A stretch of DNA of 36,761 nucleotides, from the NCBI RefSeq assembly GCF_900100015.1, contig NZ_FNDD01000044.1:1-36761 (forward strand), read 5' to 3'. Below are positions 31,478 to 36,761 of this stretch, in pieces; within the stretch, counting starts at the first letter, position 1; each line of letters starts with the position of its first letter. Under the pieces are notes generated by a model. The model had not been told where the DNA came from. It saw only the letters and a program-made list of their open reading frames with translations, and did not search any database. A program made the translations under genes and the position numbers. The stretch comes from Vibrio xiamenensis (lineage in GTDB: Bacteria; Pseudomonadota; Gammaproteobacteria; Enterobacterales; Vibrionaceae).

Positions 31478-32209
31478 TTAACCAAGGTCGCCAAAGCGAA
31501 CTTGTAGGGCAGTAATTGCAGTCAGAGCCGCAGTTTCGGTGCGCAGTACGCGAGGACCGAGTAGCGTCTCTTCAAATTGGTATTGATGGGTCATGTCGAT
31601 TTCATCGCTGGATAAACCGCCTTCAGGGCCAATCAACAGGCGCACTTTAGTGACCGGAGTCGGCAGCGTGTTGATGGAATATTTGGCGCGCGGATGAAGA
31701 TTGAGTTTGAGACCATCGTACTCCTCTTGGCACCACTCTTCCAACGCCATAATCGGGCGGATTTCTGGCACTATGTTGCGTCCGCTTTGCTCGCACGCGG
31801 CAATCGCAATTTTTTGCCACTGCAGAAGTTTTTTCTCAAACCGTTTCGGATCAAGTTTTACGCCGCAACGCTCTGAAATTAGCGGAGTAATCACGTTAAC
31901 GCCAAGCTCGACTGACTTTTGAATGGTGAATTCCATTTTGTCGCCACGTGAAATCACTTGGCCAAGGTGTAAGTCGAGTGGTGATTCGATGCTGCGTTCA
32001 ACCCGCTGTGAAATCTTAACCACAACCTGTTTTTTACTGACTTCTTCGATCAGTGCAGGAAATTCAGCGCCGCTGCCATCAAACAGCAGTACTTCTTGAC
32101 CGGGTTTCATGCGTAATACACGACCAACGTGGCCTGCGGCATCTTCGCTTAAAGCGAGCGAATCGAGGGTGACAATCAGTTCTGGGTGATAAATACGAGG
32201 AATGCGCAT
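31478..32209 (-). CDS. rsmE: 16S rRNA (uracil(1498)-N3)-methyltransferase
   Basis: 243 aa SPOUT methyltransferase making m3U1498. N-terminal PUA-like domain (MRIPRIYHPELI ... HVGRVLRM), then the SPOUT knot with LLIGPEGGLSSDEID and GPRVLRTETAALTAI as SAM-binding signatures. First gene of rsmE-gshB-algH-ruvX, with endA 103 nt upstream. Confidence 0.96.
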   Translation of the reverse strand: MRIPRIYHPELIVTLDSLALSEDAAGHVGRVLRMKPGQEVLLFDGSGAEFPALIEEVSKKQVVVKISQRVERSIESPLDLHLGQVISRGDKMEFTIQKSVELGVNVITPLISERCGVKLDPKRFEKKLLQWQKIAIAACEQSGRNIVPEIRPIMALEEWCQEEYDGLKLNLHPRAKYSINTLPTPVTKVRLLIGPEGGLSSDEIDMTHQYQFEETLLGPRVLRTETAALTAITALQVRFGDLG

Positions 32210-32312
32210 GGTGGTTTGAATGTTCCAACAAATAGTTAACCACTAACATGGATGCTTTATGTTGAAAAAACAAGGGGCAAATGGCGATTTGCCCCGGTGA
32301 AATCAATGCGGT

Positions 32313-33017
32313 TTATCTTGGGTGGCAGGCTTTGACAACAAACGGATTATGGTTACCTTGAATGTCGGCGATGCGCTCATCGCGCTCGCATTCCCAACGG
32401 TCGGCTGGGTAGGTGTTATTCCATGCATTCATTAAGTTGGTTTGCTGCTTAGACAGCCTAAATCCGTATTTTTGGCTCATGTATAGATAAGTGCGCGCAA
32501 TTGAGCCGCGCGCGCGATCCGGTGGCATAACTTTGCGCTGTTTGAAGTTCACTTGCATCTCGCAGCGCCCATAAGAAACGCCATCCAAGCCGTTCCATTG
32601 GCTGAAGTTGTAGTTAGAACGATCGCTGTTGACTTCACCAATCGCGGGGGTGAGGTTGTGTAAATCGGCTTCCATACGACGAAACAGTGTGTCGTGGCGT
32701 GAGCAGTTTTTTCGTCCGCCGTTTTGCCAGCATTGTAGCTGGTGGCCAAATTGCCAGGCAGGCACCACGTGTTCCCATTCAATGCGCTGAGCTCGTTTTG
32801 GCTGCTTACGAACTTGGTATCCGCAGCGATTGAGCTCTGGTACGCCTTTCTTTCCGCTCCACTTGATATCGCAGCCGCAATAAAAACTGACAGGATGCGT
32901 TTGATAGATTTTTAGTGCTTGAGTTTTGGCACTTGAGAATGAACTTGGGTGGCTAGCAAAAGCGCTAAAGGTAGCAAGGAAAGCAAAAAGCCCTGACCAA
33001 AATCGTATCGATACCAT
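32313..33017 (-). CDS. endA: Endonuclease I, secreted/periplasmic nuclease
   Basis: 234 aa non-specific DNase of the EndA/Vvn/Dns family, exported by an N-terminal signal (SIRFWSGLFAFLATFSAFA). The His-Me finger motif RIEWEHVVPAW holds the catalytic His; NLTPAIGEVNSDRSNYNF supplies metal-binding residues. Eight or more cysteines in the mature protein suit disulfides. In Vibrio this enzyme (also called Dns or Vvn) degrades extracellular DNA and limits uptake of DNA by competence. Confidence 0.95.
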   Translation of the reverse strand: MVSIRFWSGLFAFLATFSAFASHPSSFSSAKTQALKIYQTHPVSFYCGCDIKWSGKKGVPELNRCGYQVRKQPKRAQRIEWEHVVPAWQFGHQLQCWQNGGRKNCSRHDTLFRRMEADLHNLTPAIGEVNSDRSNYNFSQWNGLDGVSYGRCEMQVNFKQRKVMPPDRARGSIARTYLYMSQKYGFRLSKQQTNLMNAWNNTYPADRWECERDERIADIQGNHNPFVVKACHPR

Positions 33018-33115
33018 GGTATAAAAGTCTTAGAAAAGTATGACGAAGTACATCCTATCATGCATTTTTGAATGAAAAAAATGTCAGCACTTTTCAAAAC
33101 TTTGAATTGTATCGG

Positions 33116-33616
33116 TTAGCTAAGTTGGGTCCCGGTAAACTCCAGCATTTGATGACAGCGTTGGCAACGGTACTGGGCTTGGCCTTTTTGAATTTTGTTG
33201 TGGCGGCGAATGGTGAGCGAATGAGTTTGGCAGTCGCAGCGATAAGCAAAGGTTTTCCCTTGTACTGAAGTGACGGCGAATTGATGAGTGGTACGTGGCT
33301 GAACACCAAATACTTGCGCCATCACCATTTGCCACTCTTTGCCATGCGGCTTTACGCGGCCAAACACTTGCCAGGTAATCAGATGCGCGACTTCGTGAGG
33401 AATCACCTCTTCGATAAAATCTTCTTGATTTTCAGCAAATAGGGTTGGGTTGAGACGAATTTCATTGAGCTGTAGATACGCTTTTCCCGCGCTGCGGCCA
33501 CGCAGTTTGTAGTTCAAACTTGGATTGACAAATTGGCGTGAGAACTTAGTCGAGGCAAGTTGAATACAGCGCGCGACTTGAGCCGTGGCTCGGTAATGCA
33601 GTTCAAAATTGTTCAT
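33116..33616 (-). CDS. sprT: SprT family zinc metalloprotease-like protein
   Basis: 166 aa. The HEVAHLITW motif (HExxH) suggests a zinc metallopeptidase active site, and the C-terminal YRCDCQTH...YRCQRCHQML segment has four cysteines forming a zinc ribbon, typical of SprT. Related to human SPRTN DNA-protein crosslink proteases, but the role in bacteria is not established. Located upstream of endA on the same strand, with 98 nt between. Confidence 0.93.
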   Translation of the reverse strand: MNNFELHYRATAQVARCIQLASTKFSRQFVNPSLNYKLRGRSAGKAYLQLNEIRLNPTLFAENQEDFIEEVIPHEVAHLITWQVFGRVKPHGKEWQMVMAQVFGVQPRTTHQFAVTSVQGKTFAYRCDCQTHSLTIRRHNKIQKGQAQYRCQRCHQMLEFTGTQLS

Positions 33617-33643
33617 CGGGCTTCCAACTGACAGCGAAAAAAA

Positions 33644-33664
33644 AACTCGGCGCTAAGCCGAGTT
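33644..33664 (-). terminator. Terminator after the DUF2189 gene
   Basis: Stem AACTCGGC/GCCGAGTT with a GCTAA loop; on the minus strand it is followed by a run of T (opposite the A9 tract at about 33637-33645). Lies 38 bp past the stop of the DUF2189 gene and just ahead of sprT. Confidence 0.88.
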
Positions 33665-33701
33665 AAATATCATACCAGTCAGAGACTGAAGTTAGGAGAC
33701 A

Positions 33702-34499
33702 TCATGGAGTATGTTTTTTCTTAATGGTTTCTTGGTAGGCGTGCCAAGTTGCAAATCCGAGGACAGGCATAGTCACTAACATGCCAATGCCGTAAGTCGC
33801 GAAGCCGATCAACAGGCCACCGCCAATCAGTGCAGCCCAAACAATCATCGCGGGAACGTTAGATTTGACGGCGTTAAAACTGGTGAAGATGGCGGTCATC
33901 ATATCGACGCGTCGTTCCATCATCAGGGGGATTGAGAATGCGGCTAAACTGAATACCACACTCGCTAGCACCATGCCAACCAGAGTTCCAACCAGCAAAA
34001 ATGGTACAAACTCTGTGAGCGGCGCACCCTGAACCGAAGGGTAGAGAGCATGCAATAGGGCAGCGATTCGCATCCAGAAAATCATCGCTACCACGAGCAG
34101 CACTACAAATGCCCATTGCGAGGTCGAATTACGTTTGAGTGCTTTCATCGAATGCAGCAGTTTGGCACTGTGACCGCGTTCGCGTTGCCAACTGGCGTCG
34201 TAGAGGCCAAGCGCCAGAAATGGCCCGATCAGCATAAACACCACCAGGCTTGGCATGACGACTAAATGCGTGCCTTGCCATTCAACCAGCAACACAATAC
34301 CTATGGCCGCGGCCATAAAGCACACACCATAAAACAAGCTGATGAGCGGCATACGCACGAAGTCGTTAAGGCCGAGTGCAAGCCAGTGAAAGGGCGCCGA
34401 TATAGAGAGAGTTTTACACGGGATAGTCCGCGCGTATTCGCTGTCAGGGATGGCCTTTGACTTAGCGGGCAACGGGCTGCGATGGAGCGTTTGAGGCAT
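33702..34499 (-). CDS. DUF2189 integral membrane protein
   Basis: 265 aa inner-membrane protein with about six hydrophobic helices (for example LISLFYGVCFMAAAIGIVLL, FVVLLVVAMIFWM, IVWAALIGGGLLIG). The soluble start and the GLNDFVRMPLISLFYG segment match DUF2189. Function unknown; some members sit near respiratory genes. It is flanked by its own terminator and by the metK terminator, so it is a single transcription unit. There is 194 bp upstream to metK. Confidence 0.88.
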   Translation of the reverse strand: MPQTLHRSPLPAKSKAIPDSEYARTIPCKTLSISAPFHWLALGLNDFVRMPLISLFYGVCFMAAAIGIVLLVEWQGTHLVVMPSLVVFMLIGPFLALGLYDASWQRERGHSAKLLHSMKALKRNSTSQWAFVVLLVVAMIFWMRIAALLHALYPSVQGAPLTEFVPFLLVGTLVGMVLASVVFSLAAFSIPLMMERRVDMMTAIFTSFNAVKSNVPAMIVWAALIGGGLLIGFATYGIGMLVTMPVLGFATWHAYQETIKKKHTP

Positions 34500-34651
34500 A
34501 GTTCCTCCTAACGACCAGCCCAGAATGACACACCAACCTAGACTGTCGAGTTACGGCGTTTTTAACATTTATGTAACTATTGGTCGGAAACTAAAAAAAT
34601 ACAATGTGGTGATGAAAATATTTTATAAAGTCAAAAGCGAAGCAATAAAAA

Positions 34652-34673
34652 AGCCTCGCGGTAATGCGAGGCT
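34652..34673 (-). terminator. Terminator after metK
   Basis: Stem AGCCTCGC/GCGAGGCT with a GGTAAT loop; the minus strand continues TTTTTTATTGC. Lies 20 nt after the metK stop. Confidence 0.9.
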
Positions 34674-34693
34674 CTTTCAGCAACTGGGGCGAA

Positions 34694-35848
34694 TTATTTT
34701 AGACCAGCAAAGTCGCGTAGTAGAGCGGCTTTATCGGTTTTCTCCCAAGGGAATTCATCACGACCGAAGTGACCGTAAGCGGCGGTCTTCTTGTAGATCG
34801 GTTGTAGCAGGTTAAGCATTTCTTGAATGCCGTATGGGCGAAGTTCAAAGTGTTGGCGTACTGCTTCAACGATGATTTCAGATGACACTTTCTCTGTGCC
34901 AAAAGTTTCAACCATGATTGAAGTTGGCTCAGCGATACCGATAGCGTAAGACAGTTGGATTTCACAACGATCGGCAAGACCTGCGGCAACGATGTTCTTC
35001 GCTACGTAACGCGCTGCGTAAGCGGCACTACGGTCTACTTTTGATGGATCTTTACCAGAGAATGCACCGCCGCCGTGACGTGCTGCGCCGCCGTAGGTAT
35101 CAACAATGATCTTACGACCAGTCAGACCACAGTCACCCATTGGACCACCGATAACGAAACGACCGGTTGGGTTGATGAAGTACTTGGTATCTTTGTTTAG
35201 CCATTCTGCTGGCAACACTGGCTTGATGATCTCTTCCATGACCGCTTCGCGAAGATCAGGCGTTGAGATTGAGTCAGCGTGTTGAGTTGAGAGTACCACT
35301 GCGTCGATACCAACGATTTTGCCTTGGTCATACTGGAAAGTAACCTGAGATTTAGCATCAGGACGTAGCCAAGGAAGCGTGCCGTTTTTACGCACTTCCG
35401 CTTGTTTTTGAACTAGGCGGTGAGAGTAAGTGATCGGTGCTGGCATCAGAACGTCGGTTTCGTTACATGCGTAACCAAACATAATACCTTGGTCACCCGC
35501 GCCTTGCTCTTTTGGATCGGCTTTATCAACGCCTTGGTTGATATCTGGAGACTGTTTACCAATAGTGTTCAATACAGCACAAGAGTCTGCATCAAAGCCC
35601 ATGTCTGAGTGAACATAACCGATTTCACGCACAGTTTTACGAGTCAATTCTTCGATATCAACCCAAGCCGAAGTAGTGACTTCACCACCGACCATTACCA
35701 TGCCTGTTTTCACGTATGTTTCACATGCTACGCGTGCCTTTGGATCCTGTTCAAGAATGGCATCAAGAACAGCATCAGAAATTTGGTCTGCGATTTTATC
35801 TGGATGACCTTCTGAAACAGACTCAGAAGTAAACAGGTGCTTAGCCAT
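34694..35848 (-). CDS. metK: S-adenosylmethionine synthase
   Basis: 384 aa. Makes S-adenosylmethionine from methionine and ATP. Signatures: FTSESVSEGHPDKIADQ at the N terminus, GAGDQGIMFGYA (methionine loop) and GGGAFSGKDPSKVDRSAAY (P-loop-like). GGAG lies upstream of the ATG. A MetJ-type operator about 100 bp upstream indicates control by methionine/SAM, as in other Vibrio and enteric met genes. It ends with its own terminator. Confidence 0.98.
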   Translation of the reverse strand: MAKHLFTSESVSEGHPDKIADQISDAVLDAILEQDPKARVACETYVKTGMVMVGGEVTTSAWVDIEELTRKTVREIGYVHSDMGFDADSCAVLNTIGKQSPDINQGVDKADPKEQGAGDQGIMFGYACNETDVLMPAPITYSHRLVQKQAEVRKNGTLPWLRPDAKSQVTFQYDQGKIVGIDAVVLSTQHADSISTPDLREAVMEEIIKPVLPAEWLNKDTKYFINPTGRFVIGGPMGDCGLTGRKIIVDTYGGAARHGGGAFSGKDPSKVDRSAAYAARYVAKNIVAAGLADRCEIQLSYAIGIAEPTSIMVETFGTEKVSSEIIVEAVRQHFELRPYGIQEMLNLLQPIYKKTAAYGHFGRDEFPWEKTDKAALLRDFAGLK

Positions 35849-35864
35849 GAGAGCTCCACTATTT

Positions 35865-35898
35865 TTAGTTAACGATGAACTATTAGTTAACGATGAAC
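35865..35898. repeat. Direct repeat in the metK leader
   Basis: TTAGTTAACGATGAAC occurs twice (35865-35880 and 35883-35898), an 18-bp period, 17-50 bp upstream of the metK ATG, within the untranslated leader. It may be a slippage duplication or a binding site. Confidence 0.7.
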
Positions 35899-35943
35899 GC
35901 TGGTGTTAGCATCCTATCGAATAGACAAAAATTGTAGGTGTTT

Positions 35944-35967
35944 CTACATCTAGACGTCTATTCTAGT
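35944..35967. promoter_or_regulatory. MetJ operator (met boxes) upstream of metK
   Basis: A perfect central met box AGACGTCT (35952-35959) is flanked by the weaker 8-mers CTACATCT and ATTCTAGT in register. MetJ with SAM binds tandem 8-bp boxes cooperatively. Position about 95-120 bp upstream of metK fits repression of metK. Confidence 0.8.
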
Positions 35968-36009
35968 TTTGAATGGTCGAATTACAAGTTATTTTTTCAC
36001 GTCACGATA

Positions 36010-36025
36010 GGTAAACGATTGCATT
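36010..36025. promoter_or_regulatory. Possible PurR-like operator before transketolase
   Basis: The core GTAAACGATTGC at 36011-36022 matches the PurR core GCAAACGTTTGC at 10 of 12 positions. It lies about 160 bp ahead of the transketolase start. Transketolase supplies pentose phosphate for nucleotide synthesis, so purine control is reasonable but unproven. Confidence 0.35.
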
Positions 36026-36183
36026 TAAACGGCACAAAATAGGGTTAGTTGCACAAGTTGAGCCAACCAATAGCGTGACTTTGATGAGAGTTCGCCGCCA
36101 AAAAGTTTGCACGCTTATAGGGGCTTTGCGACAATGCCGACAGTTTTTTCTTACCCTCAACTGGCTTACTTTTAGGAGCAGAC

Positions 36184-36761
36184 ATGCCTTCTAGCAATTC
36201 TCTTTCTCGCCGAGAACTGGCTAACGCGATCCGTGCCCTTTCTATGGATGGTGTTCAACAAGCAAACTCTGGTCACCCAGGCGCCCCAATGGGCATGGCG
36301 GACATCGCTGAAGTTCTTTGGCGTTCACACCTAAACCACAACCCAGCGAACCCTAACTGGGCTGACCGCGACCGTTTTGTGCTATCAAACGGCCACGGCT
36401 CAATGCTGATCTACTCTTTGCTGCACCTGTCTGGCTACGATTTGCCAATTGAAGAGCTGAAGAACTTCCGTCAGCTGCACTCAAAAACTCCAGGTCACCC
36501 TGAGTACGGCTACGCGCCGGGCATCGAAACCACCACAGGTCCACTAGGTCAAGGCATCACCAATGCGGTGGGTATGGCACTGGCGGAAAAATCCCTTGCC
36601 GCGCAGTTCAATAAAGAAGGTCACGACATCGTTGACCACTTTACTTACGCGTTCCTTGGCGATGGCTGCTTGATGGAAGGTATCTCTCACGAAGCTTGTT
36701 CACTTGCCGGTACACTTGGCCTTGGCAAACTGATTGCGTTCTGGGATGACAACGGCATTTC
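36184..36761 (+). CDS. tkt: Transketolase, N-terminal part (cut by window edge)
   Basis: The first ~192 codons of a protein normally about 663 aa; the frame runs off the window. Thiamine-diphosphate enzyme of the non-oxidative pentose phosphate pathway. Signatures: MDGVQQANSGHPGAPMGMAD, FVLSNGHGSMLIYSLLHL, GPLGQGITNAVGMALAEK and FLGDGCLMEG, the ThDP/Mg site. AGGAGCAGAC precedes the ATG. Divergent from metK. Confidence 0.95.
   Translation, partial: MPSSNSLSRRELANAIRALSMDGVQQANSGHPGAPMGMADIAEVLWRSHLNHNPANPNWADRDRFVLSNGHGSMLIYSLLHLSGYDLPIEELKNFRQLHSKTPGHPEYGYAPGIETTTGPLGQGITNAVGMALAEKSLAAQFNKEGHDIVDHFTYAFLGDGCLMEGISHEACSLAGTLGLGKLIAFWDDNGI

Noticed and set aside
33094..33335. Alternative frames inside sprT and endA
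   Set aside because: They are antisense or shifted shadows of recognised genes with complete motifs.

Overview
The window is a piece of a Vibrio-type gammaproteobacterial chromosome carrying a mobile island of about 16 kb inserted in mutY. The host assignment rests on gene order (mltC-yggX-mutY / trmB, glsB, hemW-rdgB-DUF4426-yggU-yggT-proC-yggS / pilT-pilU, ruvX-algH-gshB-rsmE-endA-sprT, metK / tkt), on protein sequences, and on the dense tRNA array. It is an inference from the sequence alone; no species is claimed.

Layout. Positions 1-1090 hold a minus-strand tRNA operon (Phe-Thr-Phe-Thr-Phe-Asn) with a promoter, a terminator, a 204-bp Phe-Thr tandem duplication and decayed tRNA copies. 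Then come mltC, yggX and the 3' part of the native mutY (1091-3602). From about 3597 to 19590 lies the island. The first ~35 codons of the native mutY survive on its far side (19582-19689), next to trmB, so the gene was split by insertion. The island carries its own complete, divergent mutY (18428-19453) beside the right end, which presumably restores adenine glycosylase activity. Short imperfect inverted repeats mark both ends.

Island content, left to right: a non-coding end; a minus-strand pair (two-TM phospholipase-D-like protein plus P-loop nucleotide kinase); a plus-strand trio (SPL-like radical SAM enzyme, unknown 140-aa protein, dTMP-kinase-like protein); a HipA C-terminal remnant; a four-gene recombination module (three tyrosine-recombinase-like proteins and a coiled-coil protein) resembling the logic of Tn554-type or Gamma-Mobile-Trio elements; a lone AAA/ORC-like ATPase; an AbiEi-like winged-helix protein with palindromic operators; a 76-aa unknown; and the replacement mutY. 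The cargo at 4281-8149 is clearly more AT-rich than the chromosome. Its combination of nucleotide-modifying and nucleotide-phosphorylating enzymes with a membrane PLD-like protein is the best candidate for an undescribed, probably anti-phage, system.

From 19863 to the end the window is ordinary core genome: tRNA modification (trmB), glutaminase, base excision repair, the hemW-rdgB-yggTU-proC-yggS cluster, the twitching ATPases pilT/pilU, ruvX/algH/gshB/rsmE, nuclease endA, sprT, a DUF2189 membrane protein, metK under an apparent MetJ operator, and the start of transketolase cut by the window edge.
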